Positions 14,101 to 26,100 of a stretch of 64,000 nt of DNA are shown one piece after another; the first letter of the stretch is position 1; every line of letters starts with the position of its first letter. The DNA is from Hemerocallis citrina (taxonomy: Eukaryota > Streptophyta > Magnoliopsida > Asparagales > Asphodelaceae), in contig CM030366.1 in assembly GCA_017893485.1 (NCBI GenBank), positions 104,195,796 through 104,259,795 of the forward strand. The letters run 5' to 3'. The translations under genes were made by a program, and so were the position numbers. Under the pieces are notes generated by a model that saw nothing but the letters and a program-made list of their open reading frames with translations, ran no database searches and was not told where the DNA came from.

Positions 14101-17100
14101 TGGACACCTTTTAGGGGTACAATCAGATCCGAAAGTTTCCACCGGACATCCCAAAGACGCATTTCATCACCGATCAAGGGCTCTACTGTTATTGAGTCAT
14201 TCCCTTCGGGTTGAAGAATGGCAGAATTACATACCAACGCTTGAACCAAGTTTCCAAGGAACAAATTGGCCGAAACATGGAAATCTACTTGGATGATATG
14301 CTCGTCAAGATCTTCAAAAAAGTGGACCATGTGGTCGATAAGAAGCCTTCGATGTATTGCGGAGACACAACATGAGACTGAATCTCTCGAAATGCGCATT
14401 CAGAGTCTCCTCAGGGATTTTCTAGGATTCATGGTTAGCCAAAGCTCATCGGCCGCCTCGACGTCATTGGGCGCTTCCTCTCCAAGTCTGGGGAGAAGTG
14501 CCTCCCGTTCTTTAAAGCTCCCCGAGGGACAGAGAATTTTTGGTGGGGAGAAGAACAACAGGTAGTCTTCGAACTTCTCAAAGCACACCTTGTCAATCCT
14601 CCATTCTTTAGCAAGCCCAAGCCAGGAGAGGTTCTTTACATCTACTTGGCTACTTCAGATCAGACCCTCAGTGTCGTCTTGATAAGGGAAGAAGATGGTA
14701 CTTTGCGATACCGAGCTTCGATACTCAAAGATAGAGAAGATGGCTAATGCACTAGTCACAGCCGCCTGAAAGCTCTGATCCTACTTCCAAGCGCACTCCA
14801 TCTGGGTCCTCACCGATCAGCCACTCAAACAACTCCACAAGTCAGAAAGCTCCGGGAGACTTATGAAGTGGTCTATCGAGTTAAGTCAATATGATATCAC
14901 TTACCGACCAAGAGTAGCAATTAAGGCGCAAGCCTTAGCCGAATTCATTGCCAAAAGCACTATCCTTGATCCTCCCGAGAAAGGAGATAACCCCCACTTT
15001 GAAAAGTCTGTGGATGAGTCCTTTTGCCTTGAAAGGAGTGGAGCCGGAGTCATCCTGCTCGGTCCCAATGAGTTCACCCTCCAGTACTCGTTACGCCAAA
15101 ACTTTTCTGCCTCCAACAAAAAGGCCAAGTATGAAGCCCTCATCGCCAAACACCTCTTAGCAAGAAAAGCAGGAGCACGAGGAGTCGGGGTATTCAACGA
15201 CTCACAACTCGTAGTGAATCAGATCCGTGGCGAATATGAGGCCAAAGATAAATGCATGATCAAATACTTGGCCTACGTGAAGAAATTCATGCCTACTTCT
15301 AAAGAAAGCCGAAATCACTCGCATCCCACGTGAGGAAAACGGACAAGCTGATGCCCTCTCCAAGCTAGCCTCCTCATCATTCGACGGACTTGACCCATAT
15401 TGTGCTCATTGAGGTCCTACTCAAGCTGAGCATCGAGGAGATACTGGAGATCATGTTTATCACCCCCCAAACACCCGGAGGATCTTCCTTGCTTCTTTGG
15501 GGTCTGATGGCAGGACTCTCTTGTCGAGGAAGTCGATCAAGGATTTCATGTACCTCTTTGAGGTTGTAATCGTCCTCTTCAGAGGATAGGCATCGTAGGT
15601 AAGGTCGGCCATTAGTTTGGGTATAGGTGCGCTTGTAGAGGACTCTTTCAATGAGGGCTGAAAACATACACTCGTTGAGGGAGTCCTTTACAAGTGCTCC
15701 CATGCCCAAGTTAATGGCAGACCTTACCTACGATGCCTATCCTTCGAAGAGGCCGATTACTCCCTCAAAGAGGTACATGGAGGAATAGGAGGCAGTCACC
15801 TAGGCGCGAGGTCTCTTGCATGAAATTTTTTCAATTTTTAGATACTATTGGCCCACTCTCAACGATGTCCAAACATACGTCTGCCAATGCACCCCTTGCT
15901 AGAGGTACTCCATCAAGCGGGTACCTCAAGCCAACCTCAGCTCTGTCTCCCATCCCCTTTGCATTGTGGGGAATGGACTTGCTTGGCCATTTTCTCCTGC
16001 TACTGGACACCGTAATTTTCTAGTGGTAGCCATCAACTACGTCATAAAGTGGGTCGAGGTGGAACCACTAGCAACCTTCGCGGAGCATGAGGTTCAGCAA
16101 TTCTTCTGCAAGAACATAGTCTGCCGGTTAGGGATTCTCCGCACTTTAACCACCGACAGTGGAACTCAATTTGCTGGCAAGGGATTCCGCAAGTTTTGTA
16201 CCGATTTGAGGGTTGAACAATGCTTCTCCTTCATCTCGCACCCTCTGACCAATTGCCAAGACAATAATGCCAATTGAAAAATCTTGGATGGCCTCAAGAA
16301 GATATTTGGTGAAGCATCGAAGGGGCTATCGGTCGAATGCTACCATCTATATAAGATCAAATGGTTCAAACTAGTCATATTCAAGAATCAAGATTAGTTA
16401 AAAATAGTCAGCATCGGCGAAAACTAAAAGTCACTTCTTTTTATTGTTTCTAAAAAGAATTCACATCATCTGTTTGCTCCCACACATAAAAGGCAGCAAT
16501 AGAGTGTGATTATATAATAACAATAAACAATCAACATTGAGAAGAAAAATATTGTTATTATATAATAATAGTAATAAAAGACCATGTTGACTATTTTTTA
16601 CACATTTGGGGAAAGTACAGCTGCTGAAGTGGCCCATGTTTCAAATAGTTTTATAGGTGCCTAGGTAGTTGCTTAACTGCTCATTATGACCAAATCATCC
16701 CATGTTGATGAGTGATCATGAGGTTTTACAGGCTAAGCAGCATTGCCTTTTGTGCCTTAAAATTGAAGAGTATCTGTATTTCATTGTTGACAAACTATAC
16801 TTATACTAGGGATCTCGGAAGCACAAATGCTGGTATTGGTACGAGACAGACAACTTTGGGTCCGAACACGACAAGTTTGTAAAAACAAAAAAAAGTAGGA
16901 GTTGGGGACATGGACCATAATATTGTAAGTTATAAAATATTATACCTCTCAATTGTGCATAATCAATCCAGATGGCATCTAACAACATAGTTTTAATTAC
17001 ATATAAAAGATGATCTTTGGTCCGTATAAAGTAATAATAGTTTCAGAATCCTTACAAATTACAAAATACAAGAAGCTCCTTAGTCATGATAAGAGCAATA

Positions 17101-20100
17101 AGATTCGCTGGTAGAAAAGATTGTAGATAGTGTGTGAGAATTGTTGGTTTTGTATTATTACTATGTATTGTATAAGTGTTTTAAGGACTGTTTAAAACAT
17201 CAGATATGTATATAATGTGGGACACGTGCAAGAAGTGTCAGAGATGTGCCTTGGTTAGTCAATGAAGCCTGCCATGTTCACTGGCAGATTCCATGATAAG
17301 AATGTCTATGCTACAGAGGTAAAGGTCTATAATGAGACTTAGAAGAGCATTAATTAAATACAGGGGAGGAGAGAGAGAGAAAGAGGGGGGGGGGGGGGGG
17401 GGGGTTGGGGGGGGTTGGCGCTTGCATTGACTGATAAACGCCTTGTAAATGTCAATAGATGGCATGTTGTTCCTCAGATCTCAGGATGTTTTATTATTAA
17501 GTGCATACAATTAAACAAATGGTGGTGAATTGTGAATACTGGATGGGCACATGCTAAATATTGGATGTAGATATGAACAATCTGGCAAGTTTGGACAAAG
17601 GGACTTGTTAATTTTTAAGACATTAATATCAAGTCTATATAGAATTTCCATACCATGAATACTGGATAGTGTCAGCAGAGTAGGGAGAACTTCTTTTGAT
17701 CCTTATATTTAGTTTTTCCCTGGGAAATGGTATCTGTTTAATATCTATGTCGAAGTAATTCTAGTAATTTTTGGATATTTTGCCAATTGAGTTGTTTAGC
17801 CCCATAATGGTCATAGTGGGTATCCAATCACACTTAATTTATTTTCCTATCTCATGTTTTCAGTGAGTCACTAACAAAGGTCTCGAGATTCATTGAAATT
17901 TCCAAGTAAATAGGTATGTTGGCGTACATGTGAATAATGGTGTATATGCCTTTTTTGTTCTTAGTTCTGTTTGGATCTGCCAAATTACATGGCAAGATCT
18001 GTTAAGATCCAATGGGTATTAGACTATTGTTGGGAATTAACAGGACTCTTCTACTTTATAGATAAAGGTTGTAGACAGATTTTTAATATGAAAAAATCAA
18101 CATTCTCTCTCTAAAATCATATCCGCTTCCTCTAGTCTGGGCATTTCTTTAAAGGAGAGAACAAATAACTTCATTTGTTTTCTCTGCCACTACTCGTGCA
18201 GCGCTAGAGACAATAGTGACTAGGGGGTTCTGTGTGCTGCTGACGGTTGATAGTGATTGCTGCTTGTACGAGAGGCAGCGCCAGTTCTCTTTAGTGCATA
18301 GTTTCTTGGCATTTCCCATAGACCATTCCTTTCTAGACCAGTGTTACCGTGTTCTTCACACCCCCTTTTTCCAGTTCGTTGAAAATGAACACCATTGTTG
18401 ATAACCCTTCAACTTCTCTTCAATACATTATGAAGTTTGTAGAATACAAGTGTAATTCCCTCAACCCTTCTATAACTTTGAAGTTTTAGCCTAGTGGTAG
18501 TCTTTCACATGGTATTAGAGCTGAGGTTTTAAATCTTGGATTTCGGACTCATCTCGGCAATGGGTGTTCGTCTCGGTTCGGAGATATCATCGGAGATCTC
18601 GGAAAAATGTGATCATTTCAGATGTTCATTTCGGGCACTCGATAAACCTACTTTTTTGTTGCTAAACAAAATATTATATGTTCTACATGTCATTTATCAT
18701 ATAAAACATTGTATAATATAACTAATGACATGAATCAGTCACGGTAAATATTCGTAGAATTTAATAAAAATATAAAAAAGAATGTAATATAAGTATATAA
18801 CTAAATGGAATTTGCATTGATTAGAAAAAAATTGTATTAGTTAATAGACTTTCTTGACTTTGCATATATACAAACAATAGAGAGACAAAATTCTCACATT
18901 ATCTTAGCTTAATGTCCTATATTAAAAGACTTATATGCAAAAAAGTAAAACAAAAAAAAGTTATATATTCACAACAACATTAGTGTCGATTTCAGCAATA
19001 TTTTGGCCGATATTTTGACAATTTCGGCTGAAATCTACACATTTCGGCCAAAATAATATGGAGTATAAATCAGTTATTTCGTATTGGCAAGCTAGCTGAA
19101 AGAAAATTTTCGCCGTATCGGCCGAAATGTAAAACAGTGATTAGAGCACCCTAGGTAGTCTTTCACATGGTGTTAGAGCACCCTAGGTTCGATTCTCGCT
19201 GGTGCGCTTTATTTATTTTCGGACTTAAAAAAAATTTGTTATCTCGTTGCGGACATTCAGGTATGGGCCCACAATTTGATGGACATTGATCTCCTTTTTT
19301 TGTCCCATTATGGGCTCTCGACCTGCGGGGTTGTGTTAGAGTACAAATGTAATTCCCTCAACCCTTCAACCCTTCTACAACTTCGAAGTTTTAGTTTAGT
19401 GCCAGGGTCTTTCAAAGAGTTTAATGTGTTATTGATCTTATATTTAGAAATACAAATAACTAATAATTTTATATATTAATTTTTCTATCTTTCTCTCCCT
19501 CTAGACACATAAACCTCGAATGAGCATGAGTCTCTTGAGTCTTGATTTAACCTATCCCCTTCTGCACCAATACTGCTCAAGATAGCATACCACTATCCCG
19601 TAAACGTACCACGAATTGAAAAGTTCTATGAACCTAGTAAAACTGCTTTAGACTCTTTTAATATTATGATTATTTGATTTTCACTTGTTCTAATGTTGAC
19701 TAAATATTTGTTTCAGTAATTCATTTTTAACTGATTAAAGTTAATTATAATTAATTTAGTGGTAAAGTTCTCAAACAGTAACTGTTTTTCTTCTTTCATC
19801 TTGCAGTATGCTAGTAAGTTTTCTTTTACTACAAATTTCCTAGTAAGTTTCTTCAGAATTGCTATGCTCAGTTCCTCGGAATATTTAATTCCCTTTTATT
19901 CTTTTCTGCTAGGTACTGAGAGCCCAGAAAAGAATCTAACCCTAAACTGTTCATTTTACTTGGGAGAAGCTATTATGAGCATCCAGAAGGTAGTGACCTC
20001 AGCATCTTTGTTGTTATCTGGTTTATGCAACTTTAACCGGTTAAATGGTTTTGGAATATAATGAACATCTATACTATGATATTATGGGAGAAGGGTGTGT

Positions 20101-23100
20101 TTTTGTATACCGATTTGGGTTCTATGATGCTGTTGCACTTTTTTTATAAAAATTTCTATATATACTTTGTGAATTGATGATCATTATGCATTGAGGGAAT
20201 AAATAACCTCACAATGACTAGAACTATGTAGGGAAAACATGTACATTGCTAGTGCAGAAATTTAGTTATATTATAATTACTCAACCTCAATGAAATTAGG
20301 TCTTTGAACCGTAAAACTTCGTTGTCTATTTAGAGCTATGGGCAGCAGATTCTTTAAAGGCTATGTGACAAGGAATGGTATTGGGATCCACTCAATCCAG
20401 ATTGATGGTTTCTTTTGCAACATTAGGGAACTATGGAACTGAATTAGATTCAGTTGTTCTTGAAAATTTTAATTGGTTATTTTATTTTGTTGGATCTGTG
20501 TTTATCTCCTTTATTGTATAATGCTTTGCGCATGTTGAAAGTCTCTTTCTGATCTCTTCCCCTCCAGTCTCTTATCTTTTTTTTCCGTTCTGTTCGGTAA
20601 TGCTAGTCAAAATTATCCTATCCGTTCAATTTTGTTCGGAAAGTCTGATGGATCAATCTGCACTATAGGTAAGCGGTTGAGGCCTATAAAGTGTATGGTT
20701 TGGATTTGTGAATCTTACCATTAGTGTTAGTTCACTACTTAAAAGGTTCCCTGAACCATTATGCATTAATGCGAGACATTTTTATGATTAAGGAAAATAT
20801 ATTGGGGTGCTGTTTGCTCGTATTTCAGTCTGTCACTGTTAATATCTGAAAACATTCTTCCACCTCCAGAGTAGTGTGTTATCCTATGAAGCCCGGATAC
20901 GAGTACGTGTATTCGATACGCAGGTATTCTGATTCCACAAAAAATAGGATACGGGTACGTTAGGATACACGAAATTAAGTTAATTAAAAATAATTAATAT
21001 TATATAATGCAAATTAGGCATATTAGACATGATGGGGTCTATTGATCAGAAGTATTAATGTTGGAGGTTCAATGTTAAATCCAGAGATCTAACACTAAAG
21101 TGCAGTTCCATGTTTTGGTGCTTACGTATCAATCAACTTATTTTTATGTATCAATCAACTTATGTATCATTACATGTATCTGTGTATAAAAACAATTAAT
21201 TGTGTTCTACTGTTCTTTTCTAATCCAAATATATCTTTTTAGTGAACAAATAAAATTCTTGTGTCTCTAGCTGCATAAACAACAATCGATCGAAGGAAGA
21301 TTCTTTATATTGTGTTTATCATTTTCATACAAGCATTTGAACAAACACCTTGTATTCTACGATTCACTACTCGTTAGAAGATTGCCTCTTTGACCAAATT
21401 AAAGTCTTTGAATAATCAAATGGAATGAGGCATATAAAACTTTCCCATCATCCTTTCGCCACGCACACGATTCGTAATGAAAGTAACTCCCTTTGTCTGA
21501 AACATCATATTTTTCATCCTAGCAATATAATCCTCTTATTAATCTACTGTTCTACATTGTCATGTCCACCCAAATATACTTGAAATTCCAACATTTCAGT
21601 AAATTATGCCCAAACCTAGGTTCAAATTACGAACAATATCAACAACATTATACACCCTACTATACTCAAATTACAGAGATTAAACAACATGATGACAACA
21701 ACCATAATCAACTCGCAACTTAAATTTATCCTAAATTAAACATAAATAATTAGAAATTTTAAACTGGAAGGAAGAGAGTCGTTCCTTAGATCTTATAGCT
21801 TTTTTTGTTAGAGGATTTGATTTGGGTAAAAGAGAAGAGATGAAAATCGTCGGTTAGAAAGGAAGGAGCCGTTGAAGGAGAAGGTGGCGAATGAGGTGTG
21901 GAGCCAATTGAGGCGGTGGAGGAGGTGGCGACCGCCGGCGATGATGAGCAGAAAACCAGAAAAATGATAGAGAGATGATGACGGGGATGAGAGACATTGA
22001 GAGAGATTAATGGAGGAAGTTTGGGCTTGGGCTTAGGCTGAATATGTTTTGCCCGCTTATACAAAACGTATCCCCAATGTATCCGAACGTATCCAACATT
22101 ATTTTTTCTTTTTTCTTTTTAAATCAATTGTTGGGATACGTATCTAGGACGTATGCAACATGTATCTCACCGGATACGTCCTAGATACGGTGGTACGCAC
22201 CCCCGGGAGAGTATCCGTGCTTCCTAGGTGTTATCATTGGATAAACATTGTAACACTGAAGAAAAGCTTTGTTGATGGTTTTGAAAAGAAAATTACTTGA
22301 TTGCTCGATGCTCAGGTAGCATGTGAAATCCATCTTACTGTTTATAGGATATCAATGTCCTGGATTCTGATTCTTATAGTAAACTCGACCGAAATTCTTG
22401 AAGCTTTTTGGTTGGCTGTGTGCTCGACGTAGACACTATTACTGCAGAAAAACTTATCTTAGGACTCATGAAATGAACATAATAATTTAAAAATTGATTA
22501 TGCATGAGCCAGCAGCTACTTTTAGGTTTTGATGTGGGAAAGGGTTCCAAATAATTTCTGCTTGCTAAGGAATCTCTTTTCGGCAGAGACTTCAGTGGGT
22601 CATACATTCTTTCCCAAAAATTGAGCTGATGGTGGATAATTCTTGAGAGCATTCATAGCTCTCTTTAGTCTTTAGTCTGATGAGACTGAAGTGTTTCAGG
22701 TTTTCATAGTTCTGAATTTCTGTTGAAATTGACGCCTTCTAGTTGTTGGGAAATGATAGGCAATACCACCCCTTATCTCCACATGTACCCACACACACAA
22801 GATGCTTACGGCCAATGTAAACAAAAAGATTAAGAAAACGAAAAGAGGGGCTTCCAAGCTGCGGCTGCTTCACTTTACCGTGATTTTCTTTTTATGTTTT
22901 TTTTCTCTGATATATGAAACTTTGATTGGAAAGTTCGCCACAACTGGTACAGAGTACAAACTAATTGACATATGAACAAACTTTAGAACTGCATCTATGC
23001 AATTCTCGCCTCCAATCCATCTGGCAGCATTTGAAACTGTGTTGAAATGAAAGTCTACTACAGAAATATATTATGTTTCCGACCTAAAGGCGTTTAACTA

Positions 23101-26100
23101 AGTTCTTCAGTTAAGTTCCATAGGATTTTCTGTAATGTATTTATCCTTCATGGTATCTAAGATTTTTTATTTTTTATTTTTGCTTTGCAATTAAAAAAAA
23201 AACTTTATTCAGAAGTTATGATTTCATTTTATTGTGGTATGCTACTCCTAAGTTATTTACAATCTTTTGTAGGGTTTATTCACATACAAACTTCCAGTTG
23301 ATGATGTAATGAGAAATTTGAATGGCACGGAGGTACTATTTGAATCTTCGCACAACAGTATTGTGGCTGGTACGCTGTTAGGAAGTGTGCTAATTCTAAT
23401 TCCCATCACACGGTATGGTTATTTGAATCTCCAACGAATCTTGGAAGTATTTGTTGCAATTTTTATCTAATCCTTTACAGATAATTAATTAATGAAAAAT
23501 CTTAAGGACATACTTGAATTCCTGATACATGTAGCTCGTAACATTTGTCATATTATTTTGTTCTCTTCAAAGTTGACACCGTAAGAGCATCCACAGTCGT
23601 TTGCTATATTTGCCAATTTCTCATTTTTTGAGAAAGAGGACGCTGCAGTCGTTTGCTATTTTGCCATATTTTGACAAAATCGCTACAGTCGCTTCTCATT
23701 TTTGAGAAACGAAATTGTGATTCTCAAATTATAAGAGACGATACAAGTTGTCTCGTCCCATTTTTTTTTATTTTTAATCACGTCGGACGATACAAGTTGT
23801 CTCGTCCCAATTATTTATTTATTTTTTAATCACGTCGGACAATACAATATGTATCGTCCCAATTTTTATTTTTATTTTTATTTTTTATTTTTATTTTTAT
23901 TTTTTTATTATATAAAATTGATCGAACGGTCAGATTCGTCGGGAAAAAAAAATCAAAAATGAGTTCGGATGAGACATGTTGTCTCGTCTTTTGCAAAAAC
24001 GCATGGGACGGGACAACATATCCCGTCCATGAATTCGGGGGGGAATTTGGGTCTAATTTAGCGGGTATTAGTAGGATTTAGGTGGGTTTAATTAGGTATT
24101 AGGTATTATTATATTATTTTATTTATTTAATTAACCTATTATAATATTTAAACACTAATTAATTAATTCTATAAAAACAAAAACCAATCGGACGAAACAA
24201 CATGTGTCGTCCGTCTCAAATTTTAGAAAAAAAATAGCAAACAACGACTGCAGACAATTTCGCTAAATTCTATTACTGTAACTGCCATTTTGGCAAATTT
24301 GAGAAACACCATTGTGGATGCTCTAAGTCATAACCTTATTTTTTTTCGTCATAATTCTTGGTGGATCATGGGGGTGGCGAACGGGTCGTTCGGGCCGGGC
24401 CGGGCCCAACCCGGACGGGTTGACACGAATTCGTAGCCGGTCCGGGCCGGATTGCACCCTTATACGGGCCGGGCCGGGCTACGTTTTCGTTTGGGTGGCC
24501 CGCCCAACCCGTGAACCCTTTAGGGCTCAACCCGGGTTGGGCCGGGTCGACCCGCGGGTTGGCCTGTTTAATAATATAATTTTTTTTTTGGTAGCTTAAA
24601 TTAAAATAATAATAATAATAATTTTACAAATGATGTATACAAACAACCATATCTTTGTTTGATGAATACTACAATTCTTCAAAAATTATAATACTAAGTA
24701 AGTAATAATACTAATAAGTAATAATACTACAATTCTTCAAATATCCCCAAATGATGTTTAATTATATTACTAAGTATGTAATTCACTAAATTCAGTAATA
24801 ATACTAATAAGTAATAATACTACAATTCTTCAAATATCCCCAAATGACGTTTAATTATAATACTAAATAAGTAATAATACTAATAAACAAAAAAAATCGT
24901 AATAATAATAATAAGATTGAAAGAGTGAAATTGACAACAAATTTTGAAATTTTATTCATATGAATTTAAGTTATACAATTTGAATAATTTATAACGAAAT
25001 GAAGAATTCAATTCACAAATAAGTTTTATACAATAACATATTTGTTATATCCAATTTTAATTGAGTACAAGTTTTCTAATTTGACATAACAAGAAAAGCT
25101 ATTGTTGTTGTTGTTGTTGTTGTTCTTCGGGCGAGTTGCTCCCACTTGTAGAACTTGATAGTGCTTTCCCTTACTACCTATCTTCAGCCTTCAGCCAGTC
25201 TTCTGTGCAAACGAGCATCTCCAACGCCTCGGGCTTCAACCGATTTCTGTAATCAGATAGAACCCTGCCACTTGTAGAAAATGCACTCTCAGAAACAACT
25301 GTAGAGACAGGAGGAGTTAGCAAATCTTTAGCCATAATTGACAGAATACTAAAAGTGTGTTCATGTTCTTTCCACCATTGTAAAATATCTAGTGGAGAAA
25401 GAGTAGGCTCAATATCCTGTTGGTTATACCAATTTAATTTATTTGGTTGATTAGTCCTAGGTTTTTTAGATTGAATTTGTTCAAGTAAACTAAATGTTTT
25501 ATCACCAATTCTACTTTTACCCTTACCTTTAGAACTACCAGAAGAAGAACTAACTATAGAAGTTGTACTACTAGAAGCAAAACGTCTATCATAATAATCA
25601 TACAAGTTATTTAACGTCGATTCAAACTGAACTAAAAAAGTAGCGCAATCAGTTGTTAATTCTACATTATTCTCTAAATATCCAAAAAACATTTCTATCA
25701 AATTCTTCGTACCTTCTAATTTGATACGGGGATCCATAACAGTAGCAACACAAATCAACATAGGAGGAAAAAAATAATACTTCAAAATTTTTTGAAATGC
25801 AGGTATTACAATGTCACTAATATAGGCATCATTTAACATTTCGTTAAATATTTGCATCATGCTAACTAATTCAATAAAAATGCTACTAGAAGTAGATTCA
25901 TATGTTTTTGAAAACTTTAAAGTTGCGGTTTTAAAAGGTTCTAGAAATTTTAACAAAGATTCGGCAAAAAACCAATCGTTGGGAGTCATTTCAAAATTGT
26001 GCATATTTTTTGCGATACAAAAATCATTTACAACTGCTTTATAATCGGTGACAACATTTATTAAATCAAAAGTAGAATTCCATCGGTGTCTAACATCCTT

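Larger units (their letters stand above)
9534..16340 (+). pseudogene. Gypsy A gag-pol, decayed Tat-lineage Ty3/Gypsy
   Basis: The + strand contains gag, protease, RT, RNase H and integrase pieces in the usual Ty3/Gypsy order, in shifting frames with many stops, so nothing is expressible. A gag start ATGCCTCC at 9604 aligns with the Gypsy B start. Recognisable parts: gag AREW-like region after 11620 (KEWFSRLS), protease NILFLDIFEGF (12640-12680), RT QKHCKFAIDRQEAVKEEVEK (13839-13900) and PEWLANVVTVKK, RNase H NKKAKYEALIA (about 15115), integrase TTDSGTQFAGKGFRKFC (16153-16200). The integrase C-terminus and anything beyond it are deleted; only 50 nt separate integrase from the 3' LTR remnant. 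Confidence 0.85.
7148..19912 (+). other. Intron (12765 nt) swollen by nested transposons
   Basis: From left to right: a direct repeat (7480-7835), a hAT-like MITE, decayed Gypsy A with two nested MITEs, a stretch with diverged repeats (16501-18435), and a SINE split by a hAT MITE. Stretch 19216-19912 shows only a second copy of a short block (19336-19395 resembles 18436-18495) and no gene. Confidence 0.85.
19129..22557 (+). repeat. Segmental duplication, copy 1
   Basis: Matches 60557-64000 in the same orientation, offset 41428 at the left and 41443 at the right end of the window, about 98% identical by eye with scattered substitutions and short indels. It contains the SINE B-box half, the 77-nt exon, and the 1.3-kb hAT-type element. 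The right border lies beyond the part of copy 2 that can be seen. Confidence 0.93.

Noticed and set aside
19148..19215. Functional tRNA gene
   Set aside because: There is a good B box, but no complete cloverleaf could be drawn and the A box lies beyond a duplicated block; SINE origin fits better.
19759..20061. 100-codon frame over exon f, and its twin at 61177-61479
   Set aside because: Only the 77 nt of exon f match the protein family; the upstream part reads through intron sequence after a false cttgcag acceptor.
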